Source: Hamadaea tsunoensis DSM 44101
GTDB taxonomy: Bacteria > Actinomycetota > Actinomycetes > Mycobacteriales > Micromonosporaceae
NCBI RefSeq assembly: GCF_000428945.1
Contig: NZ_AUAX01000003.1
Span: 372,001-436,000 of the forward strand
Direction of reading: 5' to 3'
DNA length: 64,000 bases
The stretch's first letter is position 1; every line of letters starts with the position of its first letter. Both the position numbers and the translations under genes were made by a program. This document shows, one piece after another, positions 16,261 to 25,680 of this stretch. The notes beneath the pieces are model-generated. The model did not search any database, was not told the DNA's origin, and was given only the letters and a program-made list of their open reading frames with translations.

Positions 16261-17196
16261 GTGAGTGATCTTCGGCGCGGCTACCTGCTCGGCTTCGGGG
16301 CCTACGTTCTCTGGGGTTTCTTCCCCCTGTACTTCAAAATGCTCAAGTCGGCCGGCCCGGTGGAGATCCTCGCCCACCGGGTCGTCTGGTCTCTGGCCTG
16401 CGTCGCCGTTCTGATCACCGTGCTGCGCCGCTGGCGGGCGATCGCCGCCCTCCGGCACACCCCCGGCAAGATCGCCGCCATGGCCGCCGCCGCCGTGCTG
16501 ATCGCGATCAACTGGGGCACCTACATCTTCGGCGTGAACTCGGCCCGGGTCGTCGAGACCGCGCTCGGCTACTTCATCACGCCGCTGGTCGTCATCCTGC
16601 TGGGCGTCGTCGTGCTCCGGGAGCGGCTGCGCCGGGGACAGTGGATCGCGGTCGGCGTCGGCACCCTGTCCGTGGTCGTCCTCGCCGTCGACTACGGCCG
16701 CCTGCCCTGGATCGCGCTCACCCTCGCCTGCTCGTTCGGCCTCTACGGGCTGGTCAAGAAGCGGGTCGGGCTGCCGCCCGCCGACGGCCTGCTGCTGGAG
16801 TCCGCGATCCTCTTCCTGCCCGCGGCGGCGTACCTGGCTTATCTGGGCGGGGACAACACGTTCACACGGGACGGCGCCGGGCACACGCTGCTGCTCGCCT
16901 TCTCCGGAATCGCGACCGTCGGGCCGCTGCTGATGTTCGCCGGCGCCGCGAACCGCATCCCGCTCTACGGCATCGGGATGCTGCAGTACATCGGGCCGAT
17001 CATCCAGTTCGGACTCGGCGTGTTCCTCTTCCACGAGCCGATGCCGGCCGCGCGCTGGCTGGGCTTCGGCCTGGTGTGGCTGGCCCTGGCGGTCTTCAGC
17101 GTCGAGGGACTGGTCCACGTACGCGGCAACCGGGCCCGCGCCGCCGCGACCGCGGTCGCCGAGCAGGTACCCGAGGTTCCCGTACTCCGGGACTGA
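16261..17196 (+). CDS. rarD: RarD-like EamA/DMT-family transporter
   Basis: A 311-aa polytopic membrane protein of the drug/metabolite transporter superfamily, RarD branch, with about ten hydrophobic helices. The opening RGYLLGFGAYVLWGFFPLYFKML and the segments AINWGTYIFGVNS and LYGIGMLQYIGPIIQF are the clear RarD-type signatures (the first phrase is best read as residues 5-27). The name comes from chloramphenicol-sensitivity studies; the natural substrate is unknown. The gene ends with a hydrophilic tail. It appears to be a monocistronic leaderless gene between the holin-like gene and an IclR regulator. Confidence 0.87.
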   Translation: MSDLRRGYLLGFGAYVLWGFFPLYFKMLKSAGPVEILAHRVVWSLACVAVLITVLRRWRAIAALRHTPGKIAAMAAAAVLIAINWGTYIFGVNSARVVETALGYFITPLVVILLGVVVLRERLRRGQWIAVGVGTLSVVVLAVDYGRLPWIALTLACSFGLYGLVKKRVGLPPADGLLLESAILFLPAAAYLAYLGGDNTFTRDGAGHTLLLAFSGIATVGPLLMFAGAANRIPLYGIGMLQYIGPIIQFGLGVFLFHEPMPAARWLGFGLVWLALAVFSVEGLVHVRGNRARAAATAVAEQVPEVPVLRD

Positions 17197-17258
17197 CCCA
17201 GCCCCGCCGCCGGCCCCGGACCGCAATAGAGATCCAGATGCGACCCAGGGGGATGACT

Positions 17259-17268
17259 CACGTACGTG
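17259..17268. promoter_or_regulatory. 10-bp palindrome upstream of the IclR-type gene
   Basis: CACGTACGTG, a perfect palindrome, lies 62 nt before the IclR start; a second dyad CTTG-CATA-CAAG follows at 17283-17294. IclR proteins often repress themselves from palindromes in this position, so these are candidate operators. CGTACG words are common in this genome, which weakens the case. Confidence 0.35.
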
Positions 17269-17330
17269 AAACCTCCTATTCTTCTTGCATACAAGCGGCG
17301 GATATCACACGGCGTAGCGGAGGTGCGGCG

Positions 17331-18119
17331 ATGCGTGAAACAGCGACGGAACCCCCTCATCTCGTGCAGAGTGTCTCGCGAGCCCTCCGCATCCTCGAAG
17401 CGGTCGGGCGTGAGCCCAGCGGCCTGTCGGTCAAACAGATCGCCAGTCGCTGCGAGATGAGCACCACCAGCGCGTACCACCTGGTACGCACACTGCACTA
17501 CGAGGGCTACCTGACCCGGCTCAACGACGGGGCGTACACCACCGGGACGGAGGTCTCCGACCGGTACCGGGAACTGGTCAGCGCGTACCGGGGGCCGAGC
17601 GCGGTCGGCGAGGTGCTGCGGCGGGCGGCCTGGGAGAGCGGCTACAGCCACATCCTGGGGTCCTTCGTGGACCGGCGGATCGTGGTGACGGCGGTGGCCG
17701 AAGGGCGCAACTCGCCCTACATCGAGGAACTCGTGCCAGGCTTCGACGAGGGCGCGCATGCCACGGCGCTCGGCAAATCCCTGCTCAGTACGCTCAACCC
17801 GCTACAGCGCCGCCGATATCTGGAGGAGAACGGCCTGCGCCGGTTCACCCGCAACACCCTGGTCTCGGTGCAGACGCTGGAGGCCGACCTGGCCCGCGGC
17901 GAGCGCATCGGCATGCAGGTCGAGGTCGCACAGTTCCGCCCGGACGTGGGGTGCGGCGCGGTGCTCGTCCGCAACCATCGAGACGAGCACCGGCGGCTGG
18001 CCGTGGCGATCTCCGCGCCCGCGGCCGACGTGCAGCGCAAGACAGTCCTGATCCGTACGCGCCTGCAACAGACCGCCCGGCAACTGCTGGAGGCGATGAC
18101 GCCCAGCGTCGCCGTCTAG
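17331..18119 (+). CDS. IclR-family transcriptional regulator
   Basis: A 262-aa repressor/activator with an N-terminal winged helix-turn-helix (about 12-75: SRALRILEAVGREPSG, VKQIASRCEMSTTSAYHLVRTL in two parts) and a C-terminal IclR effector domain recognisable by AHATALGKSLLS and by the late segment RPDVGCGAVLVRN. The ATG follows GGAGG by 7 nt. No metabolic operon is attached, so the effector and targets cannot be guessed; the palindromes upstream are possible autoregulatory sites. The adjacent gene on the other strand is the polyprenyl synthase. Confidence 0.88.
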   Translation: MRETATEPPHLVQSVSRALRILEAVGREPSGLSVKQIASRCEMSTTSAYHLVRTLHYEGYLTRLNDGAYTTGTEVSDRYRELVSAYRGPSAVGEVLRRAAWESGYSHILGSFVDRRIVVTAVAEGRNSPYIEELVPGFDEGAHATALGKSLLSTLNPLQRRRYLEENGLRRFTRNTLVSVQTLEADLARGERIGMQVEVAQFRPDVGCGAVLVRNHRDEHRRLAVAISAPAADVQRKTVLIRTRLQQTARQLLEAMTPSVAV

Positions 18120-18147
18120 CGCCGCCGGCGCCGTCCAACCAGGAGAG

Positions 18148-19155
18148 CTACGCGGTACGGTCCGCCACCGCGTCACACAGGGCGTTGAGCGCCTTGCGGG
18201 CCGGCATGTCCGGGAGCACGGTCAACGCCTCGCGCGCGCGGTCGGCGTACCCGTGCACGGTCTGCCGCGCCCGCTTGAGCGCCGCCGAATCGCGCAGCAG
18301 GGACAGCGCCTCGGCGTGCAGGGCGTCATCGGTCACCGGGCCCTTGGACAGGATCTCGCGCAGGCGTACGGCGTCGGGCGAAGCGTCCTCGTCGGCCAGC
18401 GCGTACAGCACCGGCAGGGTGGGTACGCCCTCGCGCAGATCGGTGCCGGGCGTCTTACCGGACTGGGCGGCGTCACTCGCGATGTCGAGCAGGTCGTCGG
18501 AGAGCTGGAACGCGATGCCGAACATCTCGCCGTACTCGCTCAGCGCGTCGACCTGACGATCGGTCACACCGGACACCATCCCGCCCAAGCGGCTGGACGT
18601 GGAGATGAGCGACCCGGTCTTCTCCGCGAGTACGCGCAGGTGGTGCTCGATCGGGTCGGCGTCACGCGGGCCGATGGTCTCTGCGATCTGGCCGTGCACC
18701 AGCCGCGCGAAGGTCTGCGCCTGCAGGCGTACCGCTGCGGTGCCGAGGTCGGCCGCGATCTCGGCGGCCCGGGCGAACAGGTAGTCGCCGACGAGGATGG
18801 CCAGCGAGTTGCCCCAGCGGGAGTTCGCGCTCGGGGCGCCCCGGCGCAGATCGGCCTCGTCCATCACGTCGTCGTGGTAGAGAGTGGCCAGATGCGTCAG
18901 CTCCACCACGGCGGCGGCGTCGACGACCCGCTCCTGAGCCGGCTCACCGAACTGGCTGGACAGAATGACCAGCAGCGGGCGGTAACGCTTGCCACCGGCG
19001 TCCAGCAGCTGCCGGGCAGCCTCGGCGACCAGCGGGTCGGCACTGTTCACCGCCCGGTGCAGCCGCTGCTCCACGGCCACCAGTACGCCGGACGCGTGCG
19101 ACTCCAGCTCCGGATCCGCGAAGCTGAGCCCCTGTTTCACGCTCACGGTGTTCAC
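18148..19155 (-). CDS. Polyprenyl (medium/long-chain) diphosphate synthase
   Basis: A trans-prenyltransferase of about 335 aa that condenses isopentenyl diphosphate onto an allylic diphosphate. The two Asp-rich motifs are DDVMD (about Asp95-Asp99, in YHDDVMDEADLRR) and DDLLD (about Asp220-Asp224, in FQLSDDLLDIASD); GGKRYRPLL is the substrate motif. Absence of bulky residues just before the first motif (LATLYHDD) fits a longer-chain product. Beside complex I and menaquinone genes it most likely makes the menaquinone side chain; that is inference. The start is uncertain: GTG 19155, GTG 19158 and ATG 19185 are all in frame; GGGGGG precedes the first two. Confidence 0.9.
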   Translation of the reverse strand: MNTVSVKQGLSFADPELESHASGVLVAVEQRLHRAVNSADPLVAEAARQLLDAGGKRYRPLLVILSSQFGEPAQERVVDAAAVVELTHLATLYHDDVMDEADLRRGAPSANSRWGNSLAILVGDYLFARAAEIAADLGTAAVRLQAQTFARLVHGQIAETIGPRDADPIEHHLRVLAEKTGSLISTSSRLGGMVSGVTDRQVDALSEYGEMFGIAFQLSDDLLDIASDAAQSGKTPGTDLREGVPTLPVLYALADEDASPDAVRLREILSKGPVTDDALHAEALSLLRDSAALKRARQTVHGYADRAREALTVLPDMPARKALNALCDAVADRTA

Positions 19156-19294
19156 CACGCCCCCCACGATGCCACATGAGTCCATCGTTACTTGATCCGA
19201 CCCGTACCCCATCCAGGCCCGCCTCCGATCCTGCCGCCAGAACCCACCCCGCGGATCAGGGAATCTCCCCCTCCCGGGGTCAAGCAACCCTGAG

Positions 19295-19350
19295 TGGTCA
19301 CGGCCATTGGTGGTCACGGCCATTGGTGGTCACGGCCATTGGTGGTCACG
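19295..19350. repeat. Tandem 16-bp repeat, about 3.5 copies
   Basis: TGGTCACGGCCATTGG is repeated exactly at 19295, 19311 and 19327, with a half copy at 19343 and a degenerate copy around 19362-19378. It lies in the 400-bp gene-free stretch between the polyprenyl synthase and nuoN. No spacer sequences separate the units, so this is not a CRISPR array. The copy number may vary between strains. Confidence 0.85.
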
Positions 19351-19455
19351 GTCGTGTGATGGTTGCGGTCATTGGTGGTCCAGTCCCTCGGTGGGCGCTG
19401 GGAAGGTTACTGCCCGTTCGCCCTTCGGGCGAGACGAGGGCACATCGGCCCTTAT

Positions 19456-19518
19456 GCGACGTCCGGCGGCACAAGATCCTCAAACTTCGTTTGCAGATCT
19501 TGCACCGCCGGACGTCGC
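19456..19518. repeat. 29-bp imperfect inverted repeat, gene-free stretch
   Basis: Arms 19456-19484 and 19490-19518 begin with 14 identical paired bases (GCGACGTCCGGCGG), then two mismatches, then CAAGATC/GATCTTG, then a weaker inner part and a TTCG-containing loop. It is too long and imperfect to be a plain terminator; a second real terminator follows at 19564. It may be an intergenic repeat element or a structured RNA. A small TCGCCC-TTC-GGGCGA hairpin lies at 19418-19432. Confidence 0.8.
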
Positions 19519-19563
19519 GGCCGAGTGCGGGGTGGTGCTGGTGAAGCAGGGGGCGGCCTAGAT

Positions 19564-19602
19564 ACAGCAGGGGCCGCCACATACCGTGGCGGCCCCTGCT
19601 GT
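19564..19602 (-). terminator. Terminator of the nuo operon
   Basis: A perfect 17-bp stem: the left arm starts ACAGCAGGGGCC at 19564 and ends at 19580; the right arm runs 19586-19602; the loop is ATACC. It lies 6 nt past the nuoN stop on the minus strand. Confidence 0.9.
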
Positions 19603-19608
19603 CGAGCT

Positions 19609-21153
19609 TCATCGGATGAAGTTCGCTGCTTCGCTTGTGAGATGCAGGAGCGGCTGCGGCGCCACACCCACGAAGATCGTGATCACGACGCCGATGACCA
19701 GCGCGGCCGACGTGAGCATCCCGGGCAGGGACACCGACGGCGTCTGCTCGCCGGGCTCGGACAGCCACATCATCACGACGACCCGCAGGTACGGGAACGC
19801 CAGGATCATGCTGCTGACCACGCCGACGATCACCAGCCAGCTCTGGTCGCCGCCGCCGGCCGCCGAGAAGACCGCGAACTTCGAGGTGAAGCCGCTGGTC
19901 AGCGGGATACCGGCGAACGACAGCAGGATGACCGTGAACACCGTCGCGTAGAACGGCGACCGCCGACCCAGTCCGGCCCAGCGCGACAGGTGCGTCGCCT
20001 CGCCGTCCGCGTCGCGTACCAGAGTGATGACGGCGAACGCGGCGATCACCGTGAAGCCGTACGCCACCAGGTAGAACATGACGCTCGACAGGCCGAGCGC
20101 GCTGTTGCCGAGTACGCCGACCAACAGGTAGCCCGCGTTCGCGATCGACGAGTACGCGAGCAGCCGCTTGATGTCGGTCTGTGTGACGGCCAGGATCGAG
20201 CCGACGAGCATCGTCAGCACCGCGATCGCCGCGATGATCGGCGAGTAGTCCCAGTGGACGCGGTCGAAGCCGGCGTACAGGACGCGCAGCAGGCCACCGA
20301 ACGCGGCGACCTTGGTGCACGCCGCCATCAGCGAGGTGACCGGGGTCGGGGCGCCCTGGTAGACGTCCGGCGTCCACACGTGGAACGGCACGGCCGCCGC
20401 CTTGAAGAGCAGGCCGATCGAGACGAGCGCGAGGCCGGCGTACAGGAGGGTGATGTTGCCTGTCCCGTTCTGGGCCGACTCGTTGATCTTGGCGAACGTG
20501 ATCCCGCCGGCGAAGCCGTAGAGCAGCGCCAGTCCGAACAGGAAGAACGCCGAGGCGTACGCGCCGAGCAGGAAGTACTTGAGCGCGGCCTCCTGCGAGA
20601 TGAGCCGCCGGCGACGGGCCAGGGCGCACAGCAGGTAGAGCGGCAGCGAGAAGACCTCGAGCGCGACGAACATCGTCAGCAGGTCGTTCGCGGCGACGAA
20701 GAGCAGCATCCCGGAGAGCGAGAAGATCGTCAGCGGGAAGACCTCGGTGGCGCCGCTCTCACGGGCGGCCTGCCGCTGGTCGGCGTCGGAGCCGACGGTG
20801 ATCGCGGCCTGGGCCACGAACGGGCCGCCGCGCTCGAGCGCGCGCTCGCCGATGAGCAGCAACGCCACCGCGCCGAGCACGATGAGCGTGCCCTGCAGGA
20901 ACAGCGCGGGCTTGTCGACGCTGACCGCACCGGCCGCCGTGATCGCGTTCTCGGCGGTGACCTTGCCGGCCCGCAGGACGACCGCGACGAACGCGGCGAT
21001 CAGGCCGACGAGGGCCACCACCAGCTGGATCGGGTAGCGGGCCTTGCGCGGGGCGAACGCGTCGACGAGCACGCCGACGCAGGCCACTCCGAAGAGGATC
21101 AGCATCGGCGCGAGCGCCGCGTAGTTCAGATGGGGCAGACTGATGTCTTTCAC
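19609..21153 (-). CDS. nuoN: NADH-quinone oxidoreductase subunit N
   Basis: A 514-aa antiporter-like membrane subunit of complex I, last of the 14 nuo genes. About 14 hydrophobic helices; the proton-channel segment around LLFKAAAVPFHVWTPDVYQGAPT and the helix with KRLLAYSSIANAGY are the family signatures. The ATG overlaps the nuoM stop by 4 nt (ATGA). It is followed by the operon terminator. Length is normal. Confidence 0.97.
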   Translation of the reverse strand: MKDISLPHLNYAALAPMLILFGVACVGVLVDAFAPRKARYPIQLVVALVGLIAAFVAVVLRAGKVTAENAITAAGAVSVDKPALFLQGTLIVLGAVALLLIGERALERGGPFVAQAAITVGSDADQRQAARESGATEVFPLTIFSLSGMLLFVAANDLLTMFVALEVFSLPLYLLCALARRRRLISQEAALKYFLLGAYASAFFLFGLALLYGFAGGITFAKINESAQNGTGNITLLYAGLALVSIGLLFKAAAVPFHVWTPDVYQGAPTPVTSLMAACTKVAAFGGLLRVLYAGFDRVHWDYSPIIAAIAVLTMLVGSILAVTQTDIKRLLAYSSIANAGYLLVGVLGNSALGLSSVMFYLVAYGFTVIAAFAVITLVRDADGEATHLSRWAGLGRRSPFYATVFTVILLSFAGIPLTSGFTSKFAVFSAAGGGDQSWLVIVGVVSSMILAFPYLRVVVMMWLSEPGEQTPSVSLPGMLTSAALVIGVVITIFVGVAPQPLLHLTSEAANFIR

Positions 21154-22685
21154 TTCCCCGCCTCCGTCTGGTTGTTCGCCGGCGCCGGGTCGTGCACACC
21201 GAGGTCGGTCTGCAGCGTCACGGACACGGCCGGGTTGATCACGTCGAGCACCGGCTTCGGGTAGAAGCCGAGCACCAGCAGCAGCGCGATGAGCGGAGCG
21301 ACCACCAGGTACTCGCGGCCGGTCAGGTCCTTGCGCAGGCCGCTGACCTCAGTGAGGCTGGGGTTCAGCTTGCCCTGCATGGTGCGCTGGATCATCCAGA
21401 GCACGTAGGCCGCCGCGAGGATGATTCCCAGCGTCGCGATCACCGCCACCGTCTTGTTCACGGTGAAGGTGCCGATGAGGACCAGGAACTCCGAGACGAA
21501 CGGCGCGAGGCCCGGCAGCGCCAGCGAGGCCATGCCGGCGAGGAAGAAGACCCCGCCGAGCACCGGCACGAGCTTGCCCGCGCCGCCGAAGTCGCTGATC
21601 GCCGCGCTGCCGCGCCGGCTGACCAGCATGCCCACCACCAGGAAGAGCAGGCCGGTCGCCAGGCCGTGGTTCAGCATGTAGAGAACCGCGCCGGTGGCGG
21701 CCTGCGTCGTGAACGCGAACACCCCGATGCCGATGAACCCGAAGTGCGCGATCGACGTGTACGCCACCAGCCGCTTCAGGTCGTTCTGACCGACCGCCAG
21801 CAGGGAGGCGTACAGGATGCCGACGACCGACAGGGTGATCGCGAGCGGCGCGAAGTAGCGCGACGCCTCCGGGAACAGCGGGAGGCAGTAGCGCAGGATG
21901 CCGAACGTGCCGACCTTGTCCATCACGCCGACGAGCAGCGCGGCCACGCCTGCGGGGGCGGCGCCGCCGGCGTCCGGCAGCCAGGTGTGGAAGGGGAAGA
22001 ACGGCGCCTTGATCGCGAAGGCGATGAAGAACCCGAGGAACATCCACCGTCCCGCGGTACGCGAGAACTCCTCGTTCGCCAGCGTCTGCCAGTCGAACGT
22101 GTGCCCGCCGTACACCCACAGCCCGACGATCGCGGCCAGCATGAACAGGCCGCCGACGAGCGAGTAGAGGAAGAACTTCACCGCGGCGTACTGGCGCTGC
22201 TTCTGGGGCACGTCCGCGCCGTAGGAGCCGATGAGGAAGTACATCGGCACCAGCATGATCTCGAAGAAGACGTAGAACAGCAGGACGTCGGTGGCCGCGA
22301 AGACACCGATCATCGCGCCTTCGAGGAACAGCAGCAGGGCGAAGAAGGCCGGCACCGAGCGCCGGGAGTCGGTCTCCGCGTGGTTCCAGCTCGCGATGAT
22401 CACGAGCGGGACGAGCAGCGCGATGAGGCCGAGCAGCACCAGTGCGATGCCGTCGGCGCCGAACCCGATCCGTGCCCCCCAGGCGGGGACCCAGGTGTAG
22501 CTCTCGGTGAGCTGCATCCGGGCACCGCCGGGCTGGAACTTCAGCCAGGCGGCGATCGCCACGCCCAGGACGCCGACCGACACCACGAGCGCGATCAGCT
22601 TGGCGAGCCTGCCGGCCGAACGCGGCAGGCAGCCCACCACGATCGCACCGAGCAGCGGCGCGGCTGTCATGATCGACAGGTACAT
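21150..22685 (-). CDS. nuoM: NADH-quinone oxidoreductase subunit M
   Basis: A 511-aa antiporter-like proton-pumping subunit of complex I. Signatures are FFLIAF-like helices, KAPFFPFHTWLPDAGGAAPAG and the NDLKRLVAYTSIAHFGF helix (given in part). The true ATG at 22685 overlaps the last base of the nuoL stop (TGATG). The frame continues open far upstream across nuoL to 23894, but that is shadow; the subunit opening MYLSIMTAAPLLGA is unmistakable. It overlaps nuoN by 4 nt. Confidence 0.97.
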   Translation of the reverse strand: MYLSIMTAAPLLGAIVVGCLPRSAGRLAKLIALVVSVGVLGVAIAAWLKFQPGGARMQLTESYTWVPAWGARIGFGADGIALVLLGLIALLVPLVIIASWNHAETDSRRSVPAFFALLLFLEGAMIGVFAATDVLLFYVFFEIMLVPMYFLIGSYGADVPQKQRQYAAVKFFLYSLVGGLFMLAAIVGLWVYGGHTFDWQTLANEEFSRTAGRWMFLGFFIAFAIKAPFFPFHTWLPDAGGAAPAGVAALLVGVMDKVGTFGILRYCLPLFPEASRYFAPLAITLSVVGILYASLLAVGQNDLKRLVAYTSIAHFGFIGIGVFAFTTQAATGAVLYMLNHGLATGLLFLVVGMLVSRRGSAAISDFGGAGKLVPVLGGVFFLAGMASLALPGLAPFVSEFLVLIGTFTVNKTVAVIATLGIILAAAYVLWMIQRTMQGKLNPSLTEVSGLRKDLTGREYLVVAPLIALLLVLGFYPKPVLDVINPAVSVTLQTDLGVHDPAPANNQTEAGK

Positions 22686-24568
22686 CAGCCCAACCTCACC
22701 ATCAGGAAAGCGCCCACTACCAGCAGGGCGCCGGTGAGCATGGAGAGGGCGTACGAGCGGACGAAGCCGTTCTGCAGCCGGCGCAGCCGGCCCGAACCGC
22801 CGCCGACGATCGCGGCGAGGGAGTTCACGAGCCCGTCCACGCCGCGGTAGTCGAGGAAGACCAGGCCCCGGGTGAGCCAGTTGCCCGGCTTCTCGAAGAC
22901 GGCCACGTTGAAGGCGTCGGCGTAGAGGTTGTTGCGCGCGGCCGTGACGACCGGGCCGGCCGGCTGCTCCACCAGCGCAGTGCCCCGCCGGAACAGCATG
23001 TACGCGATCCCGGCGCCGACCACCGTGATGGCGACCGAGAGGATCGCGCCGGTGACGTTGGTGATGCGGTGGACCTCGTCCTCGGCACCGGTCGGGTCGA
23101 GGACCGGGGTCAGCCAGGTCACGACGCTGGTCTTCATCATGAAGCCGGCCACGACCGAGCCGATCGCCAGGAAGATCAGCGGGATCGTCATGATCCACGG
23201 CGACTCGTGCGGGTGCTCGATGTCCTCGGTCCAGCGCTTCGGACCGTGGAAGGTGAGCACGAACAGCCGCGTCATGTAGAAGGCCGTCAGGCCCGCGCCC
23301 AGCAGCGCGACGCCGCCGAAGAGCCAGCCCGTCCACCCGGGACGGTTGAAGGCGGCCTCGATGATCGGGTCCTTGGTGAAGAAGCCCGACAGCGGCGGGA
23401 TGCCGATGATCGCCAGCCAGCCCATCATGAAGGTGAGCCACGTGACCGGCATGTACTTGCGCAGCCCGCCGAACCGGCGGATGTCGGTCTGGTCGTTCAT
23501 GCCGTGCATGACCGAACCGGCCCCGAGGAACATGTTCGCCTTGAAGAAGCCGTGCGCGAGCAGGTGGATGATCGCCAGCGCGTACGCCCCGCCGCCCAGT
23601 CCGACGCCGAGGAACATGTAGCCGATCTGGCTGACCGTCGACCAGGCGAGGACGCGCTTGATGTCGTCCTTGGCGCAGCCGATGACGCAGCCGATCAGCA
23701 GCGTCAGCGCGCCGACGCTCACCACCACCGTCTGCAGCGTCGCGTTGGCCGAGAAGATCGGGTTCGACCGGGCGATCAGGTAGACGCCGGCGGTGACCAT
23801 CGTCGCGGCGTGGATGAGGGCCGAGACCGGGGTCGGGCCCTCCATCGCGTCCGGGAGCCAGGACTGCAGCGGGAACTGACCCGACTTGCCGCACGCGCCG
23901 AGCAGGAGCAGCAGCCCCATCATCAGCACGGTGCCGGTCGACAGCTTCGCGACGCCGGCGAAGACCTCGGTGTACTGCGTGGTACCCAGCGTCGCGAACA
24001 TCAGGAAGATGCCGATCGCGAAGCCGGCGTCACCGACGCGGTTCATCAGGAACGCCTTCTTGCCGGCGGTGGCCGCCGAGTTCCGGTTGTACCAGAACGA
24101 GATCAGCAGGTACGACGCGAGACCCACGCCCTCCCAGCCGAGGTAGAGCATCACGTAGTTGTTGCCCAGCACCAGCAGCAGCATCGCCGCGACGAAGAGG
24201 TTGAAGTAGCCGAAGAACCGGCGACGCCCCTCGTCGTGCGACATGTAGCCGACGGCGTACAGGTGGATCAGCGAGCCGACGCCCGTGATCAGCAGCACGA
24301 AGACCGCCGACAGCGGGTCGAACAGCAGGCCGAACCCGACGTGCAGGGAACCCGAGTCGATGAAGTTCCACAGCTGCGTCGAGTACGCGCGCGCGTCGAC
24401 CGGCAGGTCGGCGAGCTTGAAGAAGGCGATCAGGCCCAGGACGAACGACGCCATCGGCGCCAGTACGCCGAGCCAGTGTCCCCACCGGTCGGTGAGCCGG
24501 CCGCCGAGCAGCAGGATCGCCGCACTGGCGAGCGGTATCGCCACCAACAGCGGAATGAGTGTCTGCAT
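22685..24568 (-). CDS. nuoL: NADH-quinone oxidoreductase subunit L
   Basis: A 627-aa antiporter-like subunit of complex I with the long C-terminal lateral helix region typical of NuoL. Signatures are the helix LGWEGVGLASYLLISFWY, KSGQFPLQSWLPDAMEGPTP, and DDIKRVLAWSTVSQIGYM. It starts 10 nt after nuoK and overlaps nuoM by one base. Length and helix count are normal; no sign of damage. Confidence 0.97.
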   Translation of the reverse strand: MQTLIPLLVAIPLASAAILLLGGRLTDRWGHWLGVLAPMASFVLGLIAFFKLADLPVDARAYSTQLWNFIDSGSLHVGFGLLFDPLSAVFVLLITGVGSLIHLYAVGYMSHDEGRRRFFGYFNLFVAAMLLLVLGNNYVMLYLGWEGVGLASYLLISFWYNRNSAATAGKKAFLMNRVGDAGFAIGIFLMFATLGTTQYTEVFAGVAKLSTGTVLMMGLLLLLGACGKSGQFPLQSWLPDAMEGPTPVSALIHAATMVTAGVYLIARSNPIFSANATLQTVVVSVGALTLLIGCVIGCAKDDIKRVLAWSTVSQIGYMFLGVGLGGGAYALAIIHLLAHGFFKANMFLGAGSVMHGMNDQTDIRRFGGLRKYMPVTWLTFMMGWLAIIGIPPLSGFFTKDPIIEAAFNRPGWTGWLFGGVALLGAGLTAFYMTRLFVLTFHGPKRWTEDIEHPHESPWIMTIPLIFLAIGSVVAGFMMKTSVVTWLTPVLDPTGAEDEVHRITNVTGAILSVAITVVGAGIAYMLFRRGTALVEQPAGPVVTAARNNLYADAFNVAVFEKPGNWLTRGLVFLDYRGVDGLVNSLAAIVGGGSGRLRRLQNGFVRSYALSMLTGALLVVGAFLMVRLG

Positions 24569-24578
24569 CGCGGCGACC

Positions 24579-24878
24579 TCAGTACTTCAGCAGGTTCGCG
24601 TCGTCGACGCTGGCGGAGCGTCGCGTACGGAAGATGGACATGATGATCGCGAGGCCGACCACGACCTCGGCCGCGGCGATGACCATCGAGAAGAACGCGA
24701 TGATCTGACCGTCCAGCGTGCCGTTGATCCGGCTGAACGTGACCAGCGCGAGGTTGGACGCGTTCAGCATCAGCTCGATGCACATGAACAGCACGATCGC
24801 GTTGCGGCGGATGAGTACGCCCACCGCGCCGATCGTGAAGAGCGCGGCCGCGAGGACGATGTACCACGTCGGGGTCAT
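24579..24878 (-). CDS. nuoK: NADH-quinone oxidoreductase subunit K
   Basis: A 99-aa membrane subunit of complex I with three helices. The conserved buried glutamates are in [15 protein letters not shown] and in the last helix ([11 protein letters not shown]). It starts 7 nt after the nuoJ stop. It takes part in the E-channel that couples quinone reduction to proton pumping. Confidence 0.97.
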   Translation of the reverse strand: MTPTWYIVLAAALFTIGAVGVLIRRNAIVLFMCIELMLNASNLALVTFSRINGTLDGQIIAFFSMVIAAAEVVVGLAIIMSIFRTRRSASVDDANLLKY

Positions 24879-24885
24879 GAGAAAG

Positions 24886-25680
24886 TCACCGGCCTTCCGT
24901 TTGCTTGTTGGCCACCTCGGCGGCGGTCAGCTCCCGCGTGGGCAGGATCGGCGAGATGCTGCGCTGGGCGGGCGTACCGTCGGGCAGTTTCGCCGGGGTG
25001 GCGATCGAGGTCGAGGTGGCGAAGACGCCGGGGCCGGGCTTGGGGCCGGGGTAGCTGCCCGGCTCGAAGCGGGCCCGCATGCGCTCCGGCTGGCTCATGA
25101 CCGCCGTGCCGTCGCGGAGGCTGCGGTCCACGTGGGCCAGGATCATCGCGCCGACCGCCGCGGTGATCAGCAGCGCGCTCGAGATTTCGAAGACCCACAC
25201 GTACTTGGTGAACAGCAGGGCGGCGATGCCCTGCACGTTGCCGTCCGCGTTGGCCTGTTCGAGGCCGACCACCTTGAGCGAGCCCACCACCCGGGCGAGC
25301 CCGGTGCCGAGCAGGCCGGCGAAGCCGACACCGAGGACGATCGCCCAGGCCTGCTGGCCGCGCAAGGTCTCGATGACGGCGTCGGAGGCGTCGCGGCCCA
25401 CGAGCATCAGCACGAAGAGGAAGAGCATCATGATCGCGCCGGTGTAGACGATGATCTGCACCATGCCGATGAACGGTCCGGCCTGCACGATGTAGAAGAC
25501 GCCCAGGCTGAGCATGGTCAGGACCAGCCACAGCGCGGAGTGCACCGCGTTGCGGGCGGCGACCATGCCGATCGCGCCGATCAGCGCGATGGGCGCGAGG
25601 ATGAAGAAGACGGCCTTCTCCCCCGTGGTGACCTCGCCCGCGGCGGCGGCCGCCGCGACCAGGTGCAGTGCGCTTGTCAT
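24886..25680 (-). CDS. nuoJ: NADH-quinone oxidoreductase subunit J
   Basis: A 264-aa five-helix membrane subunit of complex I; the pi-bulge helix is in [19 protein letters not shown]. It has a long hydrophilic C-terminal tail of about 75 residues (from about [12 protein letters not shown]), longer than in E. coli NuoJ but usual for actinobacteria. The ATG overlaps the nuoI stop (ATGA). Confidence 0.96.
   Translation of the reverse strand: MTSALHLVAAAAAAGEVTTGEKAVFFILAPIALIGAIGMVAARNAVHSALWLVLTMLSLGVFYIVQAGPFIGMVQIIVYTGAIMMLFLFVLMLVGRDASDAVIETLRGQQAWAIVLGVGFAGLLGTGLARVVGSLKVVGLEQANADGNVQGIAALLFTKYVWVFEISSALLITAAVGAMILAHVDRSLRDGTAVMSQPERMRARFEPGSYPGPKPGPGVFATSTSIATPAKLPDGTPAQRSISPILPTRELTAAEVANKQTEGR

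Noticed and set aside
14428-17226. 932-aa minus-strand open frame across eccE and rarD
   Set aside because: Low-complexity antisense translation; the real genes on the other strand have clear families.
19295-19350. CRISPR array
   Set aside because: The 16-bp units are directly adjacent with no spacers, and no cas genes are present.
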